45,377 bases of DNA, from assembly GCA_964251665.1 (NCBI GenBank), contig CAXUKO010000031.1, positions 1-45,377 on the forward strand. The letters are read 5' to 3'. How positions within the stretch are numbered: the first letter of the stretch is position 1; each line of letters opens with the position of its first letter. Under the pieces are notes generated by a model. The model did no database searches. It was not told where the DNA came from and worked only from the letters and a program-made list of their open reading frames with translations. The translations under genes and the position numbers were made by a program. This stretch comes from JBBQLG01 sp964251665 (GTDB lineage: Bacteria; Bacteroidota; Bacteroidia; Cytophagales; Spirosomataceae). Shown here one piece after another: positions 7,385 to 15,722 of this stretch.

Positions 7385-9184
7385 ATGGCAGAGACTGTCA
7401 GCGATTACATTGTAAAACGCCTGGCCGCCTGGGGCGTTAAGCGCATTTTTGGCTATCCCGGCGATGGCGTCAACGGCCTGCTCGGAGCCATGAGCCGGGC
7501 CGGTGTCGGTGCGCCCGGCGCGTCGGCCGGTCCGCTTGAGTTTGTGCAGGTGCGCCATGAGGAAATGGCCGCCCTGATGGCCTGCGCCCACGCGAAATTT
7601 ACCGGTGGGGTGGGTGTTTGCTTAGCTACGTCGGGACCGGGAGCGATCCACATGCTCAACGGGCTTTACGATGCCAAAGGCGACGGTCAGCCCGTGGTAG
7701 CCTTAGTTGGACAAAAGTACCGCAGTTCGCTGGGTGGGCACAACCAGCAGGAAGTTGATCTGGTTTCGCTATACAAAGATGTGGCGTCGGAGTTTGTGCA
7801 GATGGCAACCGATGTAGCCCAGGTACGGCTGCTGATCGACCGGGCGTTTCGGATTGCCAAGGCACGGCGGGCAGTAACCTGCGTAATTCTACCCGCCGAC
7901 CTTCAGATTGAGGAGTATAAAGAACCGGAGCATGGCCATCAGATGATGCACTCCGGCCTGGGTTATCAGGCCCCCCGCGTGCTGCCTTACGACGAAGACC
8001 TGCGCCGGGCCGCCGACGTGCTGAATGCCGGACAAAGAGTGGCTATCCTGATTGGGTCGGGGGCTGCCGGTGCCGCCGATGAAGTGATAGCGGTGGCTAA
8101 CCGGCTGGGTGCGGGTGTGGCCAAGGCGTTTCTGGGTAAAGCAGCCCTGCCCGACGATCTGCCCTTCGTAACGGGCAGTATTGGCCTGTTTGGAACGGAG
8201 CCGTCGCACCAGATGATGCGTGACTGCGATACATTGCTTATGATTGGGTCTACCTTTCCCTACGCTGAATTTCTGCCGGAGGAGGGTCAGGCGCGGGCCG
8301 TACAGATCGACATCGACGCCCGGATGCTGAGCATTCGGTACCCGATGGAAGTGAATCTGGTTGGCGATAGTGCCGAAACCCTGCGGGCCTTGCTGCCGCT
8401 GCTGCACCCGAAAGTGGATCAGTCATTCCGCCAGCAGATCGAAAAGAACATGAGCGGCTGGTGGCAAACAGTTCACGACCGGGCGATGGAACCCGCTACG
8501 CTGGTCAACCCCCGGCTGGTATTCGAGGAGTTGTCGCCCCGGTTGCCCGATAATTGTATTCTGACGGCGGATTCGGGGTCATCGTCGAGTTGGGTAGCCC
8601 AGCATATCCGTATCCGGCAGGGTATGCGGTTCTCCGTATCGGGCAGTCTGGCGACAATGGGCTGCGCTGTGCCGTATGCCATTGCTGCCAAACTGGCGTA
8701 TCCCGACCGGGCCGTTATTGCCTGCGTGGGCGATGGTGCTATGCAGATGAACGGCAACGAAGAGCTGATTACAATTGCGCATCAGTACGCTAAATGGCCC
8801 GATAAACGGCTGATCGTACTCGTGCTGAACAACGGCGACCTGAACTTTGTGACGTGGGAACAGCGCATGATGCAGGGCGACCCGCGCTACGTAACGACGC
8901 AGCAGGTACCCGAGTTTAACTACGCACAGTACGCCGAATCACTGGGGCTAAAAGGCATTCGCGTAACTCGGGCCGAGGATGTTGTTCAGGCACTTGAAGA
9001 AGCCCTGACCGCCGACCGACCCGTACTGCTCGACGTATTGACGGACCCGGAAGTGATTACGTTTACGCCCGAGGTGGCCACCCAATACGCCAAAAAGCTG
9101 GCCAAAGCCATCAGTCAGGGCGACACCAGACTGGCTCAGCACTTAGATGAACCCCTGCTGACGGCGGTTGAACAGGCTCAGTAA
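7385..9184 (+). CDS. Thiamine-diphosphate-requiring enzyme, pyruvate oxidase-like
   Basis: A 599-aa ThDP enzyme of the acetolactate synthase/pyruvate oxidase superfamily, at full family length. The N-terminal Pyr domain shows GYPGDGVNGLLGAM and RHEEMAA with the catalytic Glu at about residue 59. The central domain follows (about 200-340). The C-terminal PP domain carries GDGAMQMNGNEEL from residue 449 and the metal/diphosphate-binding segment ending in LNNGDLNFVTWEQR. This type (often annotated only as thiamine pyrophosphate-requiring protein) resembles PoxB, which oxidatively decarboxylates pyruvate to acetate and passes electrons to quinone. No PoxB-like membrane-binding tail is evident. 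With its aldehyde/alcohol dehydrogenase neighbours it could supply or remove C2 units; this is inference. The gene ends 13 bp from the convergent kinase gene. Confidence 0.9.
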   Translation: MAETVSDYIVKRLAAWGVKRIFGYPGDGVNGLLGAMSRAGVGAPGASAGPLEFVQVRHEEMAALMACAHAKFTGGVGVCLATSGPGAIHMLNGLYDAKGDGQPVVALVGQKYRSSLGGHNQQEVDLVSLYKDVASEFVQMATDVAQVRLLIDRAFRIAKARRAVTCVILPADLQIEEYKEPEHGHQMMHSGLGYQAPRVLPYDEDLRRAADVLNAGQRVAILIGSGAAGAADEVIAVANRLGAGVAKAFLGKAALPDDLPFVTGSIGLFGTEPSHQMMRDCDTLLMIGSTFPYAEFLPEEGQARAVQIDIDARMLSIRYPMEVNLVGDSAETLRALLPLLHPKVDQSFRQQIEKNMSGWWQTVHDRAMEPATLVNPRLVFEELSPRLPDNCILTADSGSSSSWVAQHIRIRQGMRFSVSGSLATMGCAVPYAIAAKLAYPDRAVIACVGDGAMQMNGNEELITIAHQYAKWPDKRLIVLVLNNGDLNFVTWEQRMMQGDPRYVTTQQVPEFNYAQYAESLGLKGIRVTRAEDVVQALEEALTADRPVLLDVLTDPEVITFTPEVATQYAKKLAKAISQGDTRLAQHLDEPLLTAVEQAQ

Positions 9185-9197
9185 CGTATCCGGCCCG

Positions 9198-10496
9198 CTA
9201 CCCGATCAGTTCCTTCTGTGCTGGTAAACTGATGCAGAAGGTGGACCCCTGATCGGGTTGGCTGGTCACGTCAATACGGCCACCGTGCAACTCCACGAAC
9301 TGACGGGCGATGAACAGGCCCAGGCCTGTTCCCTGAAAAGCAGACACATTACCCGCCCGGAAGAAGGAGGTAAACAGGTGTGGTAAATCCTCCGCCGGAA
9401 TACCGATTCCCTTATCTGCAACGGCGAAAACTACCTGATCCAGTTCAAACGAAAGGTGCAGACGCGGATTGCTGGCCGAATACTTCAGGGCATTGGTCAA
9501 CAGATTGATGAGGGCGTGGCTAATGAGCTTTTCGTCCAGTAGAACCGGCCGGGGCGTACCCTGCACGGAGATGTCGATGGTTCGATTATCTGGTTGATTG
9601 ACAAAAACGGTAGCCACCAATTGCCGGACAAAGGCTTCGATATCACATACCCGCGGATTAAACGCCAGCTTCCCAGCCTCCATCTGACCCAGTGTCAGCA
9701 CGTCAGATAACAGGCCGGTGAACTTATCGACCTGATTTTCGATAATACCAAGGTGTTTATTGACTGCACAGGGAGCATGCTGCGACGAGTCGGCCAGATA
9801 CAGACGGGCCAGGTCAACGCTCGACTGGATGGTAGCTAAGGGCGTACGAAACTCGTGGGAAACAATGGATACGAACTGGCTTTTCTGCTCATTCAGTTCT
9901 TTTTCCTGCCTCAGCAAATGCTTTAATTGCTGCTCGGTCTGATTGCGCTCCTGAAGCTCCTGGTTGAGCAGCAGCAACTGCTCGTTAGCGCCCTGTAATA
10001 ATGCCTGACTCCGATGTAGTTGCAGTTGAGCAACTACCTGCCGCCCCAGTGCTTTAAGTGTTCGGACCTGTTCGGGCGATAGCTGCCTGGGCTTATGATC
10101 AATCACGCATAACGTACCCAGTGCCTGCCCTTCGGTATCAACCAGCGGAGTACCAGCATAAAACACCACATAAGGCTCGCCTGTGATAAGCGGATTAGCC
10201 GTAAAGCGCTCGTCGGCCCGCGTGTCGTGCACCTCCATGACCTGGTTGGGGGTCTGAATGGCGTATGCACAAAGAGCATGCTGACGGGGCGTCTGACGGA
10301 TGGGAAGCCCGTGCGCCGATTTAAACCACTGCCGCTGATCGTCTACCAGCGAAATTAGTGAGACTGGGGTCTGACAGATTTCGGCGGCTAACTGAGTAAT
10401 CGCATCGTATTCCTCTTCGGGCAGTGTATCAAGAATATTATAACTGGCAAGCGCCTGCAGGCGACTGACCTCAGTATCCGGCAGCGAAATAATCAT
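9198..10496 (-). CDS. GAF-domain sensor histidine kinase
   Basis: A 432-aa protein without membrane segments, so probably cytosolic. Residues about 25-160 form a GAF domain (TPVSLISLVDDQRQWFKS, YVVFYAGTPL, GTLCVIDHKPR). A coiled coil (about 165-205) joins it to a HisKA domain with phospho-acceptor His214 in SIVSHEFRTPL. The HATPase_c domain shows the N box (LINLLTNALKYS), G1 (DKGIGIPAEDL), an F-like segment (LFTSFFRAG) and G2 (GTGLGLFIARQF). No response regulator is adjacent, so its partner must be encoded elsewhere. GAF domains of this type can bind small ligands or bilins; the ligand is not predictable here. It may monitor redox state, but position next to the redox module is the only hint. 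Confidence 0.93.
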   Translation of the reverse strand: MIISLPDTEVSRLQALASYNILDTLPEEEYDAITQLAAEICQTPVSLISLVDDQRQWFKSAHGLPIRQTPRQHALCAYAIQTPNQVMEVHDTRADERFTANPLITGEPYVVFYAGTPLVDTEGQALGTLCVIDHKPRQLSPEQVRTLKALGRQVVAQLQLHRSQALLQGANEQLLLLNQELQERNQTEQQLKHLLRQEKELNEQKSQFVSIVSHEFRTPLATIQSSVDLARLYLADSSQHAPCAVNKHLGIIENQVDKFTGLLSDVLTLGQMEAGKLAFNPRVCDIEAFVRQLVATVFVNQPDNRTIDISVQGTPRPVLLDEKLISHALINLLTNALKYSASNPRLHLSFELDQVVFAVADKGIGIPAEDLPHLFTSFFRAGNVSAFQGTGLGLFIARQFVELHGGRIDVTSQPDQGSTFCISLPAQKELIG

Positions 10497-10765
10497 TAGC
10501 GTTGAGGGTTGTGCGTGAATGGTTCACTTGTAACTGCATTACACACAAAACGTTTAATTTAATTACTGTATGAAGTAAAATGCTAACAAAACTATTGATT
10601 TTTCTGACTAATACCAGTCTACTCACCATATTCAGGCTGGCCGTCTTTGCAAACAAACACACGCATAGCCATAAGTTCGGGGCTGTCTGAGCAAATTCCC
10701 ATAAAAAGTCCCGAACGATTATAGCTATACGTAAAGTCATTCATACGTTTGTCAGCGCGGAGAAC

Positions 10766-11605
10766 TTATACCTGTTTGGCTTCATTCCAGTAAATATCCA
10801 TCTCAGCCAGCGTCATTTCGGCGAGTGTTTTACCAGCGGCCCGCGCCTGCTCTTCAATGTACTGAAATCGCTTAATGAACTTCTTATTGGTGCGTTCCAG
10901 GGCCGTTTCGGGGTTAATGTCGATGAAGCGGGCGTAGTTGACGAGCGAAAACAGGAGATCGCCAAACTCAGCTTCGGCCTTTTGCGTGTCGATTACGTCG
11001 TCGGTATCGACATTGAATTCGGCTTTGAACTCCTGCATTTCCTCCTCTACTTTCTCCCACACCTGCTGTTTTTCATCCCAATCGAAACCGGCACCCCGCG
11101 CTTTTTCCTGAATCCGCATGGCTTTCACCAGCGCGGGCAGTGACTGCGGCACGCCACCCAGCACCGATTTATTCCCCTCCTTCAGCTTCAGTTGTTCCCA
11201 GTTGGCTTTGACCTGTTCCTCGGTATCGGCCTGCACTTTGGCACCGGTCGCGTCGCCGTAAATATGCGGGTGACGGCTGATGAGTTTGTCGCAGATGCCA
11301 TTCAGTACGTCGGCAATGTCGAATCGATCCGCCGATTGGGTTTCCGAAGCAATGCGGGCATAAAAGACGTTGTGCAGCATCAGATCGCCGAGTTCCTTAC
11401 GGATTTCGTTGCGGTTGCCTTCCAGAATGGCATCGGAGAGTTCGTAGGTTTCCTCAATGGTCAGGTGCCGGAGCGATTCGAGGGTCTGCTTGCGGTCCCA
11501 AGGGCATTGTTCGCGCAGTTCGTCCATGATGGTCAGCAGCCGGTCGAACGCCTGTAGCTGCTGTTGACGGCGCGGGGTACTTTCAGGTTGTTGTTGCATA
11601 GTCAA
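10766..11605 (-). CDS. mazG: Nucleoside triphosphate pyrophosphohydrolase MazG
   Basis: A 279-aa MazG. The first MazG domain has EETYELSDAI and KELGDLMLH, the EExxE...ExxD metal-binding arrangement (about residues 50-80). A second domain (about 165-265) carries the weaker EEEMQEF and EFGDLLFSLVNYARF set. Length and two-domain layout fit the Escherichia coli-type enzyme, which hydrolyses NTPs to NMP and pyrophosphate and lowers (p)ppGpp or removes damaged nucleotides. It is encoded downstream of the Uma2-like gene on the same strand (24-bp gap), so the two may be co-transcribed. Confidence 0.95.
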   Translation of the reverse strand: MTMQQQPESTPRRQQQLQAFDRLLTIMDELREQCPWDRKQTLESLRHLTIEETYELSDAILEGNRNEIRKELGDLMLHNVFYARIASETQSADRFDIADVLNGICDKLISRHPHIYGDATGAKVQADTEEQVKANWEQLKLKEGNKSVLGGVPQSLPALVKAMRIQEKARGAGFDWDEKQQVWEKVEEEMQEFKAEFNVDTDDVIDTQKAEAEFGDLLFSLVNYARFIDINPETALERTNKKFIKRFQYIEEQARAAGKTLAEMTLAEMDIYWNEAKQV

Positions 11606-11629
11606 TAAACGGGTAAGGGCGCGAAACGC

Positions 11630-12265
11630 TTACCGGCTCTGGTTATCGGCAAAGTTGATTTTATGATAAATCTCGCGCAGCGGCAGTTGCAGGTCGCCGA
11701 GTTGCGCCACACTGTCGAGGGTTCGGTAGTCGGTCGTCAGCCAGACGTCGGGCGTATCGGTACGGGTTTCAACGGTAACGAACGGCCGGGTCTGCGATAC
11801 CGTCAGGGCGTATTGCAGCGAGGGCAATTCACGGTAATGCGGTAATTTTTCCTCTTTATCGTACTTACCCGTTGAGTTCGAGGTAACTTCCACAATCAGG
11901 TAAGGATTGGTAACAATACAGTTCGATTTGGCCTTGAACAGGGGCTGACCGGCAATAACCATCAAATCGGGTTGATAATAATTCCCGGATAATTGAGCGA
12001 CCTGCAACCCTGCGTTGCTGTTCGTCACAAAAAAGTTTTTATCCCGGAAGTACTGCTCCAGCAAAAACCCAGTTCCATTTATCAGTACTTCGTGCCAAAA
12101 AGAAGCTAAACTCATCGCTATAATTTCGCCTTTATGGTATTCGATTTTATACGGAAACTCCTCCGCCATGTCCAGATACTCGGCTTCGGAAGCCGGAACG
12201 CGTACCAGTTCATGGGTGTTGAGCTGCTCAATAATCGACTCGGCTACCTGCTGCGTAGTGACCAT
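11630..12265 (-). CDS. Uma2 family (DUF820) putative endonuclease
   Basis: A 211-aa protein with the Uma2/DUF820 pattern: YKIEYHKGEIIAMSLASFWH near residue 35, YYQPDLMVIAG near 98, and LIVEVTSNSTGKYDKEEKLPHYRELPS cut here to its key parts (EV...S.....D...K...Y). The fold is related to PD-(D/E)xK nucleases, with Asp of PDLMV and Glu of VEV as likely metal ligands. Uma2 proteins are abundant in cyanobacteria and Cytophagales and are usually of unknown function; nuclease activity is a family-level prediction. It lies upstream of mazG on the same strand. Confidence 0.88.
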   Translation of the reverse strand: MVTTQQVAESIIEQLNTHELVRVPASEAEYLDMAEEFPYKIEYHKGEIIAMSLASFWHEVLINGTGFLLEQYFRDKNFFVTNSNAGLQVAQLSGNYYQPDLMVIAGQPLFKAKSNCIVTNPYLIVEVTSNSTGKYDKEEKLPHYRELPSLQYALTVSQTRPFVTVETRTDTPDVWLTTDYRTLDSVAQLGDLQLPLREIYHKINFADNQSR

Positions 12266-12294
12266 ATCCAGTTGTGTTTGATGTAAAGTTAACC

Positions 12295-12322
12295 AAAAAG
12301 GGCCACCCTTCCGGCTGGCCCT
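12295..12322 (-). terminator. Rho-independent terminator of the DUF1501 gene
   Basis: On the minus strand the stem AGGGCCA/TGGCCCT with a 10-base loop runs directly into TTTTT. It lies 36 bp past the DUF1501 stop and before the Uma2 gene, separating the two transcripts. Confidence 0.75.
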
Positions 12323-12358
12323 GTCAATTATGAATCATCCCGGCGGGTAGCTGCCCCA

Positions 12359-13903
12359 TCAGCTTTTTACCATTCGCAGTACCTGTCGTCCTTCGTCGGT
12401 TTGCAGGCAGTACAGGTATAAACCAGCCGCCATACCCGATCCGCTGAGGGTGACATTGTACGTACCTACTTCGTGCGGTCCGTCGCGCAAAACGGTCAGT
12501 TCCTGCCCCTGCATATCGTAAATGCTCAGTCGGGCGTAGCGCGTTTTCTCAATCCGGTAGGCGATCTCCGTTTTATCCACAAACGGGTTCGGCGTGTTCT
12601 GCGCCAATGTCCGGTTGGGTTCACCCACTGGCGCTTTGGTGGTTTGCCGGAAGATAGGCAGTGTATCAAAACTGCGGCCCAGAATGGTGCTGGTGGTAGC
12701 CGAATCCATCCCAAGGTGATCGCGGAGCACACTGGCATACACCTGCCGGAAATCATTTTTAAACTTGATATCGCCGTTGCCATCCAGATCATTCAGCACC
12801 GGTGCCGTACCGACTACGCCCCCGCGTACGGGATTGCCGACCACAAACAACGGGGCCGCCGTGCCGTGGTCGGTGCCGGTTGTTCCATTCTGATTTACCC
12901 GTCGGCCAAACTCCGAAAACGTCATCACCGTTACGCGCTGACCGAGGTTTTGCTTCTCCAGGTCTTTCTGAAACGCCGTCACGGCATCGGCTACGGTTTT
13001 AAGCAGCGTGGCGTGTTGCCCGCTCACGACGTTGCTGGCCGTTACCTGGTTGGCGTGCGTATCGAAACCGCCGATGGTGGTCAGGTAAACCGGCGTGGTC
13101 AGCCCTCCCGAAATCAGGTCCGCAACAATGGACAGTTGCTTGCCCAGGCTTGTGTTGGGGTAGGTAACGACGTTTTTTCCCGCATCGGCTTTCTTCTTGA
13201 TAATGTCCGAATACTGAATCGACTGCGCGGCCACCTGTTTGAGAAACTTCAGTTCGTCGCCCGCTACCGTGTTCGGAGCGGGATCGGTATCGGCAGTGCT
13301 ACCTTTGACGAGTTGAAAAAAAGCATCCGGCGTATCGAACACCACGCCCATCGACCCGTTGCTGCTCTGCGTCAGCATTGACTCGACCGCGCCAAGTTGA
13401 ATGGCCATCGGCTGGTCGGGCAGCTTAACCGGGTATTCGGGATAGGTTTTGGTGAGGTAACGCCCGACCCAGCCTTCGGTTAGCACCTGCGCCGAGTCGG
13501 AGGCCGACAGCCAGATGTCGGTAGCCCGAAAGTGTGAGCGGTTGGGGCTTTGGTAGCCCACGTTCTCCACAACGGTCAGTTTGTTGTTATCGTACAGTTC
13601 CTTAAACGCCGACATAGCCGGGTGCAGGCCTACATCGCCAGTCAGGGGCAGGACTTTATCTTTCGGAATGGCGATGGCTGGCCGCTTCTGGTAGTAAATA
13701 TCGTTGGTGAACGGAATTACGGTATTCAGGCCATCATTACCACCCTGTAGCTGCACCAGCACCATGATATTACCATTGGTACTACCCTCCAACCCCAGCA
13801 TGAGCGGACTTTGCGCGTAGGCGCGGCCCGGCATCCCGTTCAGGCCAAAGGCAACGCCCCCGCTCAGTAAACCTAACTGTTTGAGAAATTCCTGACGGTT
13901 CAT
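12359..13903 (-). CDS. DUF1501 protein with C-terminal T9SS sorting domain
   Basis: A 514-aa secreted protein. The N-terminus (MNRQEFLKQLGLLSGGVAFG...GRAYAQ) is a signal-like segment of the kind seen on DUF1501 proteins. The body carries the DUF1501 landmarks VLVQLQGGNDGLNTVIPF, SPNRSHFRATDIW, TIGGFDTHANQ, VMTFSEFGRRV and GTDHGTAAPLFVVG, which place it in the sulfatase/alkaline-phosphatase-like group. From about residue 435 a type A T9SS sorting domain follows (NTPNPFVDKTEIAYRI ... MAAGLYLYCLQTDEGRQVLRMVK), predicting export to the cell surface. It is encoded downstream of a DUF1800 gene, the standard pairing of these two families. Substrate unknown. Confidence 0.92.
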   Translation of the reverse strand: MNRQEFLKQLGLLSGGVAFGLNGMPGRAYAQSPLMLGLEGSTNGNIMVLVQLQGGNDGLNTVIPFTNDIYYQKRPAIAIPKDKVLPLTGDVGLHPAMSAFKELYDNNKLTVVENVGYQSPNRSHFRATDIWLSASDSAQVLTEGWVGRYLTKTYPEYPVKLPDQPMAIQLGAVESMLTQSSNGSMGVVFDTPDAFFQLVKGSTADTDPAPNTVAGDELKFLKQVAAQSIQYSDIIKKKADAGKNVVTYPNTSLGKQLSIVADLISGGLTTPVYLTTIGGFDTHANQVTASNVVSGQHATLLKTVADAVTAFQKDLEKQNLGQRVTVMTFSEFGRRVNQNGTTGTDHGTAAPLFVVGNPVRGGVVGTAPVLNDLDGNGDIKFKNDFRQVYASVLRDHLGMDSATTSTILGRSFDTLPIFRQTTKAPVGEPNRTLAQNTPNPFVDKTEIAYRIEKTRYARLSIYDMQGQELTVLRDGPHEVGTYNVTLSGSGMAAGLYLYCLQTDEGRQVLRMVKS

Positions 13904-13915
13904 TTTGTTAAAGGA

Positions 13916-14031
13916 TTGACTGATTGAGTCGTTGACTGATTGAATAGGTTAGGGCACTTTGTTTATAAATCCCAACGGACTGGCGACACAAGTTTGTACT
14001 GCACCAGTCAATCACTCAACCAGCCAATGCG
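13916..14031. repeat. Intergenic microrepeats with 16-bp period
   Basis: TTGACTGATTGA occurs at 13916 and again at 13932, a spacing of 16 bp. Near the other end of the gap, CCAGTCAATCACTCAA (14004-14019) is followed in phase by the degenerate CCAGCCAATGCG (14020 on), roughly in inverted sense to the first pair. The whole DUF1501/DUF1800 gap is therefore built largely of a diverged 16-bp unit. Confidence 0.65.
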
Positions 14032-15444
14032 CTAGCATAGTTGATATTCGGGCAGGCGCATAATGGCCCGCATGAGTTTTTGAATGCGAATGTCAGCCAT
14101 CGGCGTGTTGGTCGACCAGTTGGCGACGATGGTCCCGTCCAGGAGCGTATCCAGCAGGAAAGCCTTTTTGGTCGTACTCAGCGGAAAGCGCACCATCAGG
14201 TCCGTTATATCCTTGATCAGTTGCACGGCATCTTCCGAACTGCTGAAAGAACGGGCATAGTCGAGTGGTACCAGGCTGACGGTTAATTTCTGTCCGCTGG
14301 GCTTTTTACCGTTAATGAGCGCATCCGTAAAGCCACCCCGCATGGGATAGGTGTTCGAGTTGATCCACTCATGATAGCCTACCCAGCCCTGCACATTGGG
14401 TGGATAAAACAACTGCTGCGTGAGGGCTTTACTTGTATCGGCTACATACTGAAGGTCCGGCTTATTCAGGCCCAGATACTTCAGCGTACCGATAGTCAGT
14501 TCCGTTGGCGACTTGATTTTAGCACCCTGATAGGCCGGCTTATAAAACTCGTCGGACGTGAACAGGAACTGGAGCAGCGGCCGGATTTCGTAGTTCGCCT
14601 TCCGAAACACATCGGCCATCTGCTTCACAAAGGGTTCGTTGGGCGTGTGGTAAACGAATTCTTTGTAGAGTTTTCGGCTAATGAACTCAGCGGCTGCATC
14701 CTGCGCCAGAATTACGTCGATGGCATCGGCGTAGGAGAAATTACCCGTCTTGCCGAGCACTGTTTTATTGACATCCGCAAAAGCCGTTTTGGTAAACACC
14801 GCTGTCAGCCCATCGACGCGCCAGCCGGTCATGCAAAGGGCTACCTGTTTTACGTCGGTGTCCGTATAATTGCCGATCCCCAGCGTGAACAACTCCATCA
14901 GTTCGCGGCCGTAGTTTTCGTTGGGGGCGTTCTTGTTATTCTGCCGCCCGTCTAAATAAATCAGCATCGCCGGGTCAATCGTTACGTCTTTCACGAACTG
15001 CCGGAAATTACCGAACGCCTGCTTCCGAAACAGGGCATTCTGCTGATACATATGCTGGGGGTAATTCACTTTAGCCCGGTCGGAGGTAAAATGATTATGC
15101 CAGAACAGCACCATCCGCTCGCGCATGTTGGTCGGTTCGGTCAGCATCCGGTTATACCACCAGAGCGTTAGCTCGGTATAGCGCTGCCCATCCACACTGC
15201 CATTGCCGGCGACTGGTGTTTCGGTAATCCAGGCGTTGGGCGGTGCTGGCTGAGGCTGATCGGCAAGGAGTTGCAGGCTAACAAACTCAGCCGCCGACGT
15301 ATAGGTTAATGCCTTTGCTAAATCAGCGCGGGTGTAACCAAACAGCGTTCGGGCCAGTAGATGCCGGGCAGCGTCAGTGTTCCAGGTAGGCATAGCGCGT
15401 TGATGATACGTTGTACTATCGGGCAGGACAGGTGCTAAACGCAA
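14032..15444 (-). CDS. DUF1800 domain-containing protein
   Basis: A 470-aa protein with DUF1800 landmarks: HLLARTLFGYTRADLAKAL near the N-terminus, REMVLFWHNHF-like MRERMVLFWHNHFTSD, the catalytic-looking GRELMELFTLGIGNYTDTDV, and PPNVQGWVGYHEWINSNTY near the C-terminal third. No clear signal peptide is seen. The family almost always travels with DUF1501, as here; the two are thought to act together in the envelope, but no reaction is established. The start could be ATG 15444 or the internal ATG at 15393 (MPTWNTDA), where family similarity begins; I give the longer form. Confidence 0.9.
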   Translation of the reverse strand: MRLAPVLPDSTTYHQRAMPTWNTDAARHLLARTLFGYTRADLAKALTYTSAAEFVSLQLLADQPQPAPPNAWITETPVAGNGSVDGQRYTELTLWWYNRMLTEPTNMRERMVLFWHNHFTSDRAKVNYPQHMYQQNALFRKQAFGNFRQFVKDVTIDPAMLIYLDGRQNNKNAPNENYGRELMELFTLGIGNYTDTDVKQVALCMTGWRVDGLTAVFTKTAFADVNKTVLGKTGNFSYADAIDVILAQDAAAEFISRKLYKEFVYHTPNEPFVKQMADVFRKANYEIRPLLQFLFTSDEFYKPAYQGAKIKSPTELTIGTLKYLGLNKPDLQYVADTSKALTQQLFYPPNVQGWVGYHEWINSNTYPMRGGFTDALINGKKPSGQKLTVSLVPLDYARSFSSSEDAVQLIKDITDLMVRFPLSTTKKAFLLDTLLDGTIVANWSTNTPMADIRIQKLMRAIMRLPEYQLC

Positions 15445-15681
15445 AGGGTTGCGGCCCGCTCAAAATAAGTAAATTACTATAAGCAAAAATACAGGAAATG
15501 GTCGAACAGTAGCAGTAATCAGCCATTAAGGACTAATTAAAAATGCTGATAGACAACGATTTAAATCTATTCTCGTGGTTTTTATGAAACCACACCTATC
15601 CATTTTAGTATGTGTACCAAACAGAAATAATATAAAATATTTACTAATTCTACTTTAAGTATACTTGCGGACTTTGCTGTC

Positions 15682-15720
15682 GTTTTTGAGTAGCATTTCA
15701 GTAAAACTGCCAACTTTGCA
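15682..15720 (+). promoter_or_regulatory. Putative Bacteroidota promoter of the AAA-TOPRIM gene
   Basis: A TTTTTG (-33-like) and a -7-like CAACTTTG, one mismatch from TAnnTTTG, lie about 22 bp apart. The -7 box ends 5 bases before the ATG at 15723, so the mRNA may be almost leaderless. The rest of the 278-bp gap (15445-15722) is AT-rich with no other element seen. Confidence 0.4.
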
Positions 15721-15722
15721 CT

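Noticed and set aside
10471..10740. 89-aa minus-strand frame upstream of the sensor kinase
   Set aside because: It overlaps the kinase start, is rich in unusual residues, shows no domain, and lies in the AT-rich promoter region; probably chance.
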